The notes under the pieces are model-generated. The model ran no database searches. It saw only the letters and a program-made list of their open reading frames with translations, and was not told where the DNA came from. Positions 22,136 through 35,273 of a DNA stretch of 64,000 nt are shown here, piece by piece (the stretch's first letter is position 1; each line of letters begins with the position of its first letter). Made by a program: the position numbers and the translations under genes. The stretch spans positions 41,338,770 to 41,402,769 of the forward strand of contig JAAONU010000014.1 of NCBI GenBank assembly GCA_012932295.1, written 5' to 3'. This stretch comes from Cyclina sinensis. Its lineage: Eukaryota; Mollusca; Bivalvia; Venerida; Veneridae.

Positions 22136-23501
22136 ATGCACCGTAGGATCTATTCTATGTGGTCTTACAACGACTTTCGTGGGTTTTTTTTTTTTTTTTG
22201 TTGATTTTTTGGCCACTTTTTCATTACGCAGTTATAGCGACTTTTTGCCTAAAAACACTGCGTTATAATACATGTATGAAGCCTTCGGATTAAGAAAGTA
22301 AAAGATAGGATAAATTGACTCACCAAACATAATCCTGTATATGTTTCAAACTTCCCCTATTACACTCAGTATCGGTATAAGCTAGACGGTCATGTACACA
22401 ACCATATTGTCCAATTTCGTGGACCTCCTCGCTAGCGTTGTTGTCAGTTACGGAAAATAAGGTTGTTAATTACCCTTCAGCTTATGAAAATACGGAAAAT
22501 TATTACTATGTAAATTAAGTGTTAGAAGTCGAAAAAGCGATGTGACTGAAGTAGGTCTTACAAGCACCAAATATGTCAATACAGTGATGCGGTTGATATT
22601 AAGTAGATTATCCGCGCCTCTAGGGGTCAGAAGTACATGTTATCAAATTACAAACAAGTAACGGTTTGGTTTTATTGGCCAGAGAACTGAATCAATATTT
22701 TAATCCATGCATATGATATGAGGGCTAAAATATAATATCGCTGGTATCGCTTTTCTTATTCTTTTCCATTGTGTATTTGTATGTATGTATTTATGTATGT
22801 GTACTGCTGATGTTTCCCGCTATTGTGGGACTTGTGCATTTTGTAAATAAATTATCTAACATTCTGTTTAGGAGAGAATGGTATCGAGCACTATTCGACA
22901 ATTTAGAATTTCTTTCAAGTCCGCTCTGGCTCTTTGAACTTGGTTATAATTATACATGGCAGGTTTCTTTGTATAAAACAACAACAACAATGACCGATGT
23001 TGTGTGAATGACCGGAGATCTCAGAAAATATATCATGTGCCTCTTTTGATTCTGCAACGTACAATTCCCATAGGTAGCGAGGGTGATATTTATTTAGATC
23101 ACCCTGTCAGATTTTAGATGACCCTACTAAAAATAGCATCTCACCAGCTACCTAACAATACAAAGATGCCGATTCAGTAAATGGCCAAATGTAATTGCTC
23201 AGCTCTGATGATCCTAACAGTAATGAAATGAGTTATTCTCTTGTTATAATAACTGACACAAAAAAAACCAAACAAGTCAATGTCGATCACAGTCACCTTA
23301 CAAACACAAAAAACAACAAATTGATCATTTTAAACATTCAAAATAAATGATTAAATAAGATCTTTAGTATAATCAGAGACACTATATACCAGAGATACGC
23401 AGCTTGTGCTTTGTCCATATCGATTTTCTGAAAACGCGCGCGTGCTCGAGAATCAACGAGATTTCGAAGCTAAAGGTAAGTGCGATGGGTGGGGTAATTT
23501 C
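22136..23501. other. No recognised feature
   Basis: Short frames only. Small TGTATG-type simple repeat near 22776-22800 and a T15 run near 22185. Confidence 0.55.
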
Positions 23502-24780
23502 TTGTAGCGCGTAACACTTTGAAACCAAAAAGACCATATGTATTCTATGATTATTTTCTTATTTATTTAGTTAAAAACTGTAGCTGCCCACATCTCTAAA
23601 GATATATATGAACTGTTTTCAAAGAAAATGCTCTGTGAATGTGCACCAAGTTTGCTAAATTATTAACTGACTAGAAAGGTCTGGGCGGAACATGTTTTGT
23701 AGCGCGTAAAACTTTCGAACCAAAAAGACCATACGTATTCTATGTGTATTTTCTTATTTAGTTACTTAATATCTGTAGCTGCCCACATTTTAAAAGAGAT
23801 ATTTGAAGTATTTTCAAAGAAAATGCTTTGTGAATGTGCACCAAGTTTGCTTAATTATTAACTGACTAGAAAGGTCTGTGCGGAACATGTTTTGTAGCGC
23901 GTAAAACTTTCGAACCAAAAAGACCATATGTATTCTATGATTATTTTCTTATTTAATTACTTAATATCTGTAGCTGCCCACATTTTAAAAGAGATATTTG
24001 AAGTATTTTCAAAGAAAATGCTCTGTGAATGTGCACCAAGTTTGCTAAATTATTAACTGACTAGAAAGGTCTGTGCGGAACATGTTTTGTAGCGCGTAAA
24101 ACTTTCGAACCAAAAAGACCAAACGTATTGTATGATTATTTTCTTATTTAGTTACTTAATATCTGTAGCTGCCCACATTTTTAAAGAGATATTTGAAGTA
24201 TTTTCAAAGAAATGCTCTGTGAATGTGCACCAAGTTTGCTAAATTATTAACTGACTAGAAAGGTCTGTGCGGAACATGTTTTGTAGCTCGTAAAACTTTC
24301 GAACCAAAAAGACCATATGTATTCTATGATTATTTTCTTATTTAGTTACTTAATATCTGTAGCTGCCCACATTTTTAAAGAGATATTTGAAGTATTTTCA
24401 AAGAAATGCTCTGTGAATGTGCACCAAGTTTGCTAAATTATTAACTGACTAGAAAGGTCTGTGCGGAACATGTTTTGTAGCGCGTAAAACTTTCGAACCA
24501 AAAAGACCATATGTATTCTATGATTATTTTCTTATTTAGTTACTTAATATCTGTAGCTGCCCACATCTCTAAAGAGATATATGAACTGTTTTCAAAGAAA
24601 ATGCTCTGTGAATGTGCACCAAGTTTGCTAAATTATTAACTGACTAGAAAGGTCTGTGCGGAATATGTTTTGTAGCGCGTAAAACTTTCGAACCAAAAAG
24701 ACCATATGTATTTAGTTAATATCTGTGCATGTCCACATTTTTAATGAGATATTTGAAGTATTTTCAAATAAAAGTTTTTG
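23502..24780 (+). repeat. 195-bp satellite, seven copies (last partial)
   Basis: Copies begin TTGTAGCGCG at 23502, 23697, 23892, 24087, 24281, 24475 and 24670; the spacing is 194-195 bp. Each has CGAACCAAAAAGACCATATG, GCTGCCCACAT, AAATGCTCTGTGAATGTGCA and TTATTAACTGACTAG. The seventh copy has a roughly 20-bp internal deletion and fades near 24780. Variant types are shared by copies 1 and 6, by 2 and 3, and by 4 and 5. Confidence 0.95.
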
Positions 24781-26757
24781 TTTGAAAACAATATCTGCAA
24801 CAACAACGTTTCGGATAATCGGGAAAAATTATCGTGGTGACAGGTGCGCGTGCGTTCTCGTTAAACTTCGCGGCACGCGTTATCTTACGTTATCTGGATA
24901 AGCTGCTTATCACTCTTATTATATGTCTCTGGTATAATCTTGTTTTCTTTGTTACCATCTTTTGTAATTTTAATGTTCCTGGCACGCGCCTGCCTAGTAT
25001 AGTCAGTATTGACTTTTGGTAGTAATAAGCTGTAGTTGAAGTTGAAGTTATCACTCAGTTAACAACAATGTTTCATTGCAGTAGACAACCCAAACCATGA
25101 TTTAAGGCACGTTAAATCACAGTCTACGGGTTTTTACAAAAATGCTCCAAAATAAGGCACAGTTTGTGTAATCAAAAAAAAAGAGAGAAAACAAAAAGAA
25201 CAGAAGAAGAAATTGTGGTTTCCATACACCTTAAATGTATAAGATGTTAAACAGCGTTTTCATTTTTGATATGTTTGTTTAAAGAGATAAAGCAGGGGTG
25301 TTTAAAGCTCATTTAATCAACTTCTGTATATAGGTCATCTATGATATTCTCGAGTTGGACAAAGGTCAAATAATGTACCAACACTGTACTGAACTTTGAC
25401 CTTTTTAACATAATCTAAAGGACATTATATTTGTCTTCATATTTACAAGAATATGTCTTAAACTGTAGCGCTACTGCAAATAACAAATATGAAAATATGA
25501 TCAAAGTTAGCAAGTAACCATTCGAAACAGAATATGGCATTTTGCAAATAAATAAATAAATAAGAAAAAAATAAGAAAAAAATAAAACTAAAATGAATAA
25601 ATGTTTAAGAAATAATCCCTTTATTTATAATTTGGCATCCAAACGCGACAGGGCCTATCAAGCCAGTGTGGGAACAGTATAAAAATATAACTGGCCCCTC
25701 CTTGTTTTGCAATCCCAAATGATTTGTTCCCCCCTTAAACTGGTGTCTCAAGATGCAATTTCTGAAATTTGAAGATTGCCATTGCAAAAGCGCTTAAAAC
25801 AAACGTCCGTATATAAACTACATTTATCACGTTTAAACAGTTTACAGCTGGTAATATATTTCTATGGTAATTTGCATTTAAAATGCATTTCACTGTCACA
25901 GATCAGGAAAAATATGTCAAAACAAAAGCCCACACTTACGCATATCAGTTATGTTATTTCCATCTTGTTTCACTGACAATTCCCTGTCAAGTGCTATAAA
26001 TAAAATGCACCTTTCCCTTGTGTTCATGTGTGTAATTCAAAGCCTAAGGTTATACAAAGCTATTCATTGAAAATCACTGATCTGTTAAATACAAAACTCC
26101 TCAAATTATATATACGCACACGTTTCCATAACAATACTTCTGTCTTACTAACATTTCCAGTACAATACTTCCGTGTTGCATTTTAATACTAACATTTCCA
26201 TAACAGTACTTCCGTGTAGCATTTTATTGCTATCTTACATTATTTTAAATACAGGCACTCATTATAACCAGGCCATTATCAATATATTTGTCGCCTTTTC
26301 ACATTTCTAAAACACAAATGCAGGAGGCTGTACAGTTCACTAAAAGAATCTTCCGATATTTCTTAAAGATGCAAGACTTTATGGTTCACAAACAAAGAAA
26401 TGCTGTATTTCCGATTCCTTTCCGTGAATACAAAATCAAAATTAGGTATTGATAATCTGCGTTGGCATAGCAACGTCCCAGAATAATGTCCAATGAACAG
26501 TGAGTAACTTCGCGGGACTGAATAATGACAGTGCGCGCTATCGGTAATTTCGAAGATGATTTCGTAAAATTGCACAGAAACTCCAATAAATGCGTTATCA
26601 CACGAATATTGACCAACCCAATAAATTGGTTATCGTTAAGCAGATACTGCGTCAGATAACGTTTCATATGTTAACCTTTGTTCTAGGCCCACTATAAACG
26701 ACAAATTTAATAAGTTTGCTTCCGGTCACACTAAAAATGGCAGGATTTTTCTGTATT
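24781..26757. other. No recognised feature
   Basis: AT-rich. A minor duplication near 26120-26225 repeats AACATTTCCATAACAGTACTTCCGT-like segments three times. No gene. Confidence 0.55.
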
Positions 26758-27235
26758 GCTGCTTTCTATGGCATTTTTTATGCGTCCGAAGGAGGGATAT
26801 AGCTTTAATTGTCCGTCTGTCAGTCAATCAGCCCGCCAGTCTGTCCGACATTCCGTCCGAATCCTTATTAGGAAATGGATTTACTTCATACCAGAACAAA
26901 ATACCCCCTTTAGGCAAGACCTTCCCACTGACATATCTTTTTACTTTGGTCCCTGATTGAACTGGACCTAGAAGGTCCAGTTGCCACAAATACTTAATAT
27001 TGGCCATAACTCTATAATTACCGAAAGATTTAGTTCATGTTTGCATACAACAACACTTTGGAAGAGATCTTCCAAATGACATATATCATCTTATGATCTT
27101 GAACCCATAGTGACCTTGATATCTTTTCTAAAATTAAGTTCATATTTGCACACAACACTTTGGGAGAGATCTTCCCAATGACATATTTATATTAGTTTTG
27201 ACCTTGACCCTTAAATGACCTTGACCTTGAGGTCA
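26758..27235 (+). repeat. Interspersed repeat with three internal subrepeats
   Basis: Starts in a CCGAAGGAGGGATATAGCTT segment followed by a GTCCGTCTGTC-like stretch. It then holds three diverged copies of a roughly 60-bp motif ending GAGATCTTCCCAATGACATAT, at about 26875-26940, 27025-27090 and 27133-27190. It closes in TGACCTTGACC-type short repeats. It has no terminal repeats I can see and resembles non-coding bivalve interspersed repeats. Confidence 0.65.
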
Positions 27236-28139
27236 AATTGTCAACAACAACAAAAAACGCTTCTTTTGAAATCTTTATAATTAATCTTCATCTTGTCATC
27301 AGATCACTTCGGAAACATTGTTTTCTTTCAATGCCAGTTCTTGTCTGATAAAGTTTTCGTTGCCAACTGATTATAATACAATGAGCCATTTACATTTATT
27401 TCAGTTTTCAAAAACTTAAAATAATGGTTCAGTTGTTCGTTATAAAATATTTTGTTTTGTGGGAGATCTTCAACAGTTAGATGGAAACAATGGTGAATGA
27501 GCCCACGTTCCATGTTCCTATTGTTATATAGCCATATTGGTCATTACAAAAGAACGATAAGAAAGACATGGTAATAAATATCAAAGGGCGCCAATTTATG
27601 TAGAGAAAAAAAGTAGGTCAAAATAAGAAGATTAACAAAAAATAATGTATTACAAAAATTGCTTCAGTAAAATATCTTTAGACTTGTGATAAACTTTTGA
27701 CAGTTGAATGACAGCCGATTAGTATCTTAACTTATATCAATACTTTCGAAAACAAAAAGGGTCGACATATAGACATACCGACTCTTACATACACACGCGC
27801 GAGCACGCATGCACAAACCCTACAATGCTGTGCAAGATCAATTAAAAAAATCTAAAGACAACAATGCTTTTACACAAACTACAAAGAAGGACTTTCTGGA
27901 AATAACATTGACACATGTTTCTTCTATGAGACGAAAACGTCGCTAATCATTACTCGAGAATATTTTCTGTATCTAAACCTGTTTTAAAAACAAATTTACT
28001 TGTTGAAAAGAGAACGTGTAAAAATGGTGAATACTGAAAATTTAAGACTTTATTGAAACAGAAAAAGTGATCATTTTTTATCAGACAGGTTAGTTGATAA
28101 ACAGCAGTAAACTGCACATATTTATATCACTACTGTATA
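27236..28139. other. No recognised feature
   Basis: AT-rich non-coding sequence. Confidence 0.6.
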
Positions 28140-28462
28140 TAATCTTCCATTTCTCCAAACAGTTCTTCTATCCCATGTTTAATAAATTGTCTCTATTTTC
28201 ACGTTTCTATAAATATTCCTCCATTCCAATGCTTCTAAAAATATTCCTTTATTTATGTATTGTTTTTTTTGTTTGTTGTTTTTTGTCTTTTTTTAAATTA
28301 CAAATAGCTCTCCTTTTCCACGTTTCTATGAATATTTCTTCATTCATTATATTTCTACTGATAGCCTTCATTCTCATGTTTCTACAAACAGTCCACCATT
28401 CTCATGTTTCTAAAAATACTGCTCCATTCCAATGTTTCTGAAAGATATTCCTTCACTCCTTT
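28140..28462 (+). repeat. Degenerate 33-35-bp minisatellite
   Basis: About nine loose copies of a unit like CCATTCCAATGTTTCTAAAA followed by ATATTCCT. The open frame 28094-28441 is a Phe/Leu/Ser-rich by-product of this array. Confidence 0.7.
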
Positions 28463-28589
28463 TTGTTTAACTATTGTAACACAAACATAACGATGGTAAA
28501 ACAATATGTAACGTTAGTTAACTTCAACCTGCTGTGAGTTAAAAAGGAAAATGAAAGACATTTTGCTAAAGAAGAGAATTTTCAACATA

Positions 28590-29280
28590 ATGCAAATAAA
28601 ATTTGAAACATCAGTAACGAAAATGTACTTTGGTTAATCCCAAGTAAATCTATGTCGTAATACTTGTAACAGTTTTGTAACATTAATGAAACTTCGAGTA
28701 CGTGTATCGATATTGTTAAGTATATATTTCACACATTTTTGTCAGGACTAACATAAGTAACATGTTGTAACATTTAGAAATTAAAAAAAAATGGCATGTT
28801 CAACGTAATCCGTGAAAACAACTATTTAACATTACTATAACCACGTTCGTAACTCAAGACAGGTTTAAAAAGGTTAATATTTTTGACATTTTGGTCTGTG
28901 AAAGGGTTTTCAAAGAAATCTTAGTAACATAAGTAAACAGATTGTAACATTGAGAAACGAAAACATTGTCATGTTCAGGGTAACTTCTAAGAACTAAATA
29001 GTAATCAATTAGACGAAAACATTTTAGACATTTTCGCCCGTTGAAGTGTTTTCAACGTAACATAAGTAACATTTTGTAACATTCAGAAATAAAAACTTTA
29101 GCATGTTCAAACTAATACGTAATGCGTGTAAGAACTGTGAACATTAATATAATCACTTCTTAACTCAAGACAAGCCGAGAGAAAGGTTCATATTTCTTTT
29201 AATTTCGCCCGTAAAAGAACTTCCATGAAGCATTCACATTTTATAACATCAAGAAATAAAATAATAGCATAAACCATAAA
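28590..29280 (+). repeat. Old, strongly diverged tandem array, about 160-180-bp unit
   Basis: Recurring landmarks in the same order are AACATAAGTAACATTTTGTA, a TTAGCATGTTCA segment, CTTAACTCAAGACA, TTTGACATTTTCGCCCGT and GTGTTTTCAA. Copies start near 28747, 28929 and 29053, with partial copies on both sides. No coding frame. Confidence 0.65.
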
Positions 29281-29777
29281 CGTATTCAACAGAAACCAGG
29301 ACAACCATTGCTTGCTCTACGTATTCAACAGACGGATAACAAGATACGCTTGAGTACATCATGTTTCTCAGACTCAACTGACGAGTCATGCACAATGCAC
29401 TCAGGGCTTTGTGTGTATACCTTCAAATTCGCCGTAGAAAAGTATAATATGTAAGGAAAATCTTCCCTATGATTTGTTTTTTAAGAGGTGGTACCAATGT
29501 TTGACCAATGACGGGGATTTATATCTTATGAGAAATATACAAGTTACATATCAATACAAGAAATGAACGTATAAAAGCAGACAATCCGCGATCGGTAGAA
29601 TCACAAAAAAATAAAATTGTGACATATGTTCGTCTTCTATAAAATAATTATAAAGGCTTTTATAACATATCCATATGCCGTAAAACGAATTCAAGACATC
29701 TCTTTAAAGCATTGCCACGTTTAAGAGTATTGATCGTTTCACTGTAAGTAATATTTGTAGCATATATTTTTGTGTAC

Positions 29778-29995
29778 GATGGGGCAGATGAGTGGACCAG
29801 TGATAACAAGCAGGACAATTTATTCAAGGTAGCAAGTTCGATTCCCCTCCACTACCATTACTAATTGTTTTTAAGAGTGTTTTTCGGATGAGACATTAAA
29901 CCTAGGACTCATGTATCAGTGGCTATGTGGCTGAGCATGGGAAAGAGCCAGTGTTGTGTATAGAATGGATGGATGGATGGATGGATGGATGGATT
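29778..29995 (+). mobile_element. tRNA-derived SINE with (ATGG)n tail
   Basis: The head at 29780-29865 has a box A-like TGGACCAGTGATAA and a box B GTTCGATTCC. The body includes TTCGGATGAGACATTAAACC, a segment I know as widespread in invertebrate SINEs, and the element ends in about seven ATGG units (29965-29994). No target-site duplication was evident. Confidence 0.72.
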
Positions 29996-30547
29996 ATTTC
30001 AATTGAATAGATGATCCCATATTTCATGTCAAACACGCTGCCAATCAATCAAGACGCGATTTCAGCTTTCCGCTTTAGTACCGTTCAAAAATATCAGTTT
30101 TGCTCTGAAAATATTGGTTCTGTTGTTTGCTAGCATTGAAGGCTGCGTGGCAAGTATAAAAAAGTAACCCAGTTTTGAGTCTAGACATGGCAATCTGGCA
30201 ACCGATAAGTAGGGAGAATATTAACCTGAGTTATGCCTGTTTTAAAATATACAGAGACAATTTGAACTTTTTGTTTCTGAGTAAAAGATGAGACTAAATT
30301 ATTTGCTAAATTTTCTATGTCAGATTTGGCTCTTCAGAATTATTTGAAGACATATGATAAGCTTCTTATATTTTCACAAAACATGTCAAAAGCCGCCATG
30401 GTATGAATACTTGTTTACAATAAAAACGTCAGCTTTGGTGTCTCGAGTCTTGACACTAGCTGAGAACAATACAGTCAAAAATAATAACTGTTTTGCTAGA
30501 TATCAAAGATTCAACTTAAAACCGTACAAATCCAGGAGGACAATAAC

Positions 30548-30787
30548 CGTGCACACTGTGTACAGCTCTGTTCCTCTGTTCACACACTGTGTACAGCTCT
30601 GTTCCTCTGTTCACATACTGTGTACAGCTCTGTTCCTCTGTTCACACACTGTGTACAGCTCTGTTCCTCTGTTCACACACTGTGTACAGCTCTGTTCCTC
30701 TGTTCACACACTGTGTACAGCTCTAATCTTCTGTTCACACACTGTGTACAGCTCTGTTCCTCTGTTCACACACTGTGTACAGCTCTG
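30548..30787 (+). repeat. 31-bp tandem repeat, 8 copies
   Basis: The unit is CACACTGTGTACAGCTCTGT followed by TCCTCTGTTCA, with one ATAC and one AATCTT variant. The 179-codon frame 30354-30893 runs through it in repeated LCTALFLCSHTVYSS-like strings. Because 31 is not a multiple of three, the frame cycles through all three phases without stops, so its openness is not evidence of coding. Confidence 0.95.
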
Positions 30788-31199
30788 GTCATATTTTTCT
30801 GTATTTAAAGGCCAACTGCTTTTTTTGGATAAGTTAATTAGTTGCCTCAAGATACAGAAAAATATTCAAATGGTGACATATATTTCTGCATAAACGGATA
30901 ACGCTCATTGTATTCTGCTGAGCTTACGCTATAGTTCGTCAAGATTGATTAGAGTTTAAGATTTGTACGCAACAAGTTCATATGAAGTTCTTCTGATTTT
31001 CGATTGGCATATTTTGTAGGAAATATTTTTTCTGGAACCACTATATTCTACAAGGATATAAGATCTTATCAAAAGTTAATTGATATTATTATTGGAGTAT
31101 CTTGAGTAACGTCATGACGAGTTTGTATCACGTTACTATCGATACACTAATAGGAATAACATAAAATACGACGCCATCGCTCTTTTAGAGGCCATTCAA

Positions 31200-31669
31200 A
31201 CTATCACTTCGATTTATTGTAAATGGCGTAGAATATCATCTCTTACATTCGTGAATACACTGTTTAAATGGATTTTGCATTTGCTTTCCGGGTGAGCCTG
31301 CACAAACTTCAAGTAATAAAGTATTTGTATAATAAATGCGTGCATTAATTTATGAATTCATACATTGTGAATACAAGCACGTTCTAATTACTTATTTATT
31401 TTGCTTTTATTTCTCAAAGGAGATCTAATTGACGCTTTCACTTTAAGCTCTAACAAGTACGCATGTTTTTGTAAACTGTATTCGATCACAATTTCTATAA
31501 TCAGCTGGAAATTTCATGAATTTTATAAATGAAGATGTATCCAATATCAGACGTGTTCTGGTTTTTCCGCTGTACTTCGCATGTTTTCTCTTGAGGAGGT
31601 TGCGTGTAACAACTAGCAGCAAAGGACAAATAATATCTATGGCTGGTTCTGAAAGTAACAAAATATAAC

Positions 31670-31708
<39 letters not shown>

Positions 31709-32000
31709 GTAAGTGCAGTTGTCAATCTAAACGTTTCCAAAGAAAGTCTGTGGAAACAGCCAGATATTTAGGACTAACAACAAGATTCAGCTCTCCAGCT
31801 ATCAAAACGTTTTTTATAGTCTTGTCTCCTAAAATGGTACATAGATTTGCTCTGGTCTAAACTGCTTTCGTTTTTTATGAAACACTCGGGACATTTTGAG
31901 AATAGATATTGGTAACATAACAAACATAACAACATTTGCAGGCTAGACAATAATACAGACAGTTTTGACACGATTGATTGATAAACGGCAGAAATATACT
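31200..32000 (+). repeat. Old segmental duplication, copy A
   Basis: Shares ordered landmarks with copies at about 37905-38480 and 41655-42000: CTTCGATTTATTGT, TCTGGTTTT followed by CATGTTTTCTC, then TATGAAACACTCGGGACATT and GGCTAGACA. Highly diverged and without coding frames. Confidence 0.6.
31672..31706 (+). repeat. (GA)n microsatellite
   Basis: About 17 uninterrupted GA units. Confidence 0.97.
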
Positions 32001-35000
32001 GACGGAGGCGTAAATATAGTATATGTAAAAATACATGTATAATATATCCGTCTTTATAAATTTGTAAAAAACTTTTGAATTTATTGATCATAAAATACTA
32101 TAACACAAGCTAAAGCTTCGTCATCTCTGAAAACAAAACTGCATTTTTATTAATTCAGTCTCATGTAGGTTACGAGTTCCACGTGTTAAACATGGCAAAC
32201 CCGTATCTTCTCCCAAAACACTTCGAAGCGGTTTTCGTCATATACTCAGACCTTTTTCTGATTTATAACATTTACATAAGTGGCAGTGGTTTATTATTTG
32301 ATTAATGTTTACCTGAATTACAAGCTGATTGTTCCAGATTTTATGCAGTTTCAAAACATTTAGAAATATAACTGGAACGTCAAAATGACCCTAGATGTAA
32401 TTTCTAAATGGTTCAGCATGAACAATTATGATGATAAATCCGGTAAGTTAGAATCTAGGTTAATGGAAACTAAAATGAAAACAAACAAAAAATGATAAAC
32501 AAGTACTTGGTTTGGGAACTGACTGAAAATGTTGACAATGATTTTTTTTTTCAGTATTGATAATCATCTGCAAATGACAATGCATATACGTTAAGTTTGT
32601 TAAAAAAGATAAACTGTAAAATAACTTTATTAAAATATAGTACTTATTATCTTACGCTTGAAATGAAAAATGTTTTACACTTCATACTTCATACATACTG
32701 ACCTCATTAGATTACTGTTGTACTATTCTGGAAATAAATACGAAAACTGACCTTTCAAAAATTCATATCTTGCAGAAAACGAGCGGCAAAACTTGTTCTA
32801 CAGAAACCGAGAAAACCACCTTTCAATGAATTATTTTCTTAATTTATTTGCCTCTCTTTTGATGACAGCAGTAAGTATCACACATCGATTTTCCTATACA
32901 AGTGCGTCAATACAAATACCACGGAATACTTCAAAGATGTAATAACATTTCTAAATTAAACCTCAGTTTCAATAGATTGCAAATCTGATATTTATATCTT
33001 CATTTAGTTCATAAAACAAAAAATACATTATGCAGCCACATTTTACAAAAGCTGTGATTTATTTGTTTATTGTTTCGCTAGTCTTAATGAGTCACTGTCA
33101 CAATATTTAGATTTTATTACTAGCATAAACCAGGAGAATATAAATTAAATTATTATACCATTATTCTATCTTATCTAAAAGGGAAACACTGCACAAATTT
33201 AGTTTCGAATAAAAAAGAGAAAGCATGATGTAACGATAATCGAATTCAATCGATTTATCATCGGCGGCCGAGGTATGACGGCGACAATCGATTTTCATTT
33301 TTCGAGAATCGATGTTGCCGAGTGTCAAGGGAAGCTATTTTAACAGCATTACATTCTACTATAAAAAACATTAAATAATTGGATAAATAAGTGACTCAGA
33401 ACTTTTTAATTTGTTAATTTGTTAAATCATGCAAACACCTTTTTGTTGTGATAATACCAAACCATAAGGGTGTACGTGTGTTAGACTTCTGAAAGTGTTT
33501 CCAGTTTATCTATGTTTACAATATTTCGATTATTTTCCGATAGTAAATTGAAATGCTCTCTCCGATTGAAATCGATAATTTGATTTTATTTCTGTACGAT
33601 TTCACAGCACTATTGTGTGAATACATAACCAGCTCGAAAGAACCAGGTTCCCAAATTAGCACACTGATATAAAATTCTGTTTATATTGATCATGAACAAA
33701 ATGGCATCACACGGCATTATTTTTACACTTGCTCTAATTAACGATTGTAGCTTAGCAAATTCAAATCACTGGTGAGATTGATAGTGTATACCATAGCTGT
33801 ACAAATATATGTAATCATAGATTCTTTCTAATCTAGTGCCTGTACATATACTATGAAAAGGAAAGCTGTAGAAAAGCTAAGAATTTAAGATTGACAATCT
33901 ATAATTAAAACATTTAAGTGTTTTTCAGATGATTAATTCTGCTTTGAACCAAATTGGTATTGCTTATTCCGGACCATTTTCGGAAATAAGGCGAAACCAT
34001 CGTTGTACATAAGTGTCGCCAGACACGCAAATTTTGAGAAGATTACATGAAATTATAGATATGTCTGATAAGCAGTAGAAGTCCCGAAATAACTTCAATC
34101 TATCGCAAGTTTAATAGAATACAAATTAATCGTTAGATTATGATAAATGCACTTCAAGCATAGCTTCAGCAAGGAAGGTTATACAAACATGTCATGATAA
34201 AGTGCTTACAATAAATTAAATTTTAATACGCCAGCCATTAACATTAAAATAAGTGCAACTCACAACTAGCTTTTGAACTAAACTGGTCTCGTTTTCCAGA
34301 GCATATTGGGCATGTGAAGAGGTTCGGTGGGAACTTAACCAAAATATCTAATTTATCGGTCCAGACAATCAGTCAGTCTGTAAGCTAGGAAATCTTTATT
34401 GACTTATACTTTGTAATTCATATATAGGAAAAACATCGCACAAAATAGGTTTTTGAGCGAAAGATTGAATTTGTTGACAATTTCAATATTATACAAAAAG
34501 CTTGACAGCCTGTCTACATCAATTCTTTCTTCTTTTTTTCTCCAAGATATGCAGAGCTCGATATTCTTTATACACGCACGTTCATGCACTGGCTTCATGT
34601 CTTTTCTGGTTCGAGCTCCCATATCATGGGATTCTCTTCCTTTGATAGGGGAAGTGTTCGCACAGTCAAACTTTTCTGGTTTTTACATTACATTTAAAAA
34701 TTAAACTGGTCAATACAGATTACTTTAGTTTATTTAAGGATGTCTGACTTCTCCAAATTTCCTTCACTTAAATTCCCTTGAGAATGTTGCATGGAGTTAT
34801 GAACAATAAAGAACTTACGGTATCTTCCATTTGCTATCTGTTTTCTTTCTTCTGCACATGGTTCATTGAACCTTGTACAAACAGCTAAAATGAAAAGAAA
34901 AACAAAATTGTTAATTTATCATCAATGAAGATCATTCCTGAGCTTCGTTCCTGATTTGTTTCTTCAAAATGTCATTTTGTAACGAACTACATCTGTTTGA

Positions 35001-35220
35001 CTTTATATATCATTTGATTTTAACGAAAATACTTGTTGTAAACCTGTAAACAGAACGTTTTTATTCAGGCACATAACTAATTAAGCAAACTCTTTTTACC
35101 TACTTAACAGGAAATTTCAGATGGACCTGGTCTCGAAATACAAAATGAAAATGAATACGGTATTTCGTTTTTTAATGAGAAAAAGTTGAATTTGTAAGTT
35201 CGACAACCTCATCTTGTGTT
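32000..35220. other. No recognised gene
   Basis: Only short frames. The plus-strand frame 34453-34704 ends in FLVRAPISWDSLP, faintly like the tail of LINE reverse-transcriptase proteins, but it is too short to call. Confidence 0.5.
33240..33320. repeat. Imperfect hairpin with ATCGAT motifs
   Basis: CGGCGACAATCGATTTT at about 33281 pairs imperfectly with GAGAATCGATGTTGCCG at about 33304. Several further AATCGA motifs lie just upstream. Confidence 0.45.
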
Positions 35221-35273
35221 TGATACTTCCAGAGACCTTATATAACAATGTTATATAAGGTCTCTGATACTTC
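35221..35273. repeat. 35-bp palindromic insertion flanked by a 9-bp direct repeat
   Basis: TGATACTTC occurs at 35221-35229 and again at 35265-35273. Between them a near-perfect hairpin with arms CAGAGACCTTATATAAC and GTTATATAAGGTCTCTG (the last two bases shared with the flank) encloses a 3-base loop. Confidence 0.85.

Noticed and set aside
30354..30893. 179-codon plus-strand frame, longest simple frame outside the GT31 region
   Set aside because: Built on the 31-bp tandem repeat, which happens to lack stops in all three phases; flanking parts show no family resemblance.
34453..34704. Frame ending FLVRAPISWDSLP, faintly like LINE reverse-transcriptase C-termini
   Set aside because: Only about a dozen suggestive residues; no upstream polymerase or endonuclease motifs in any frame.
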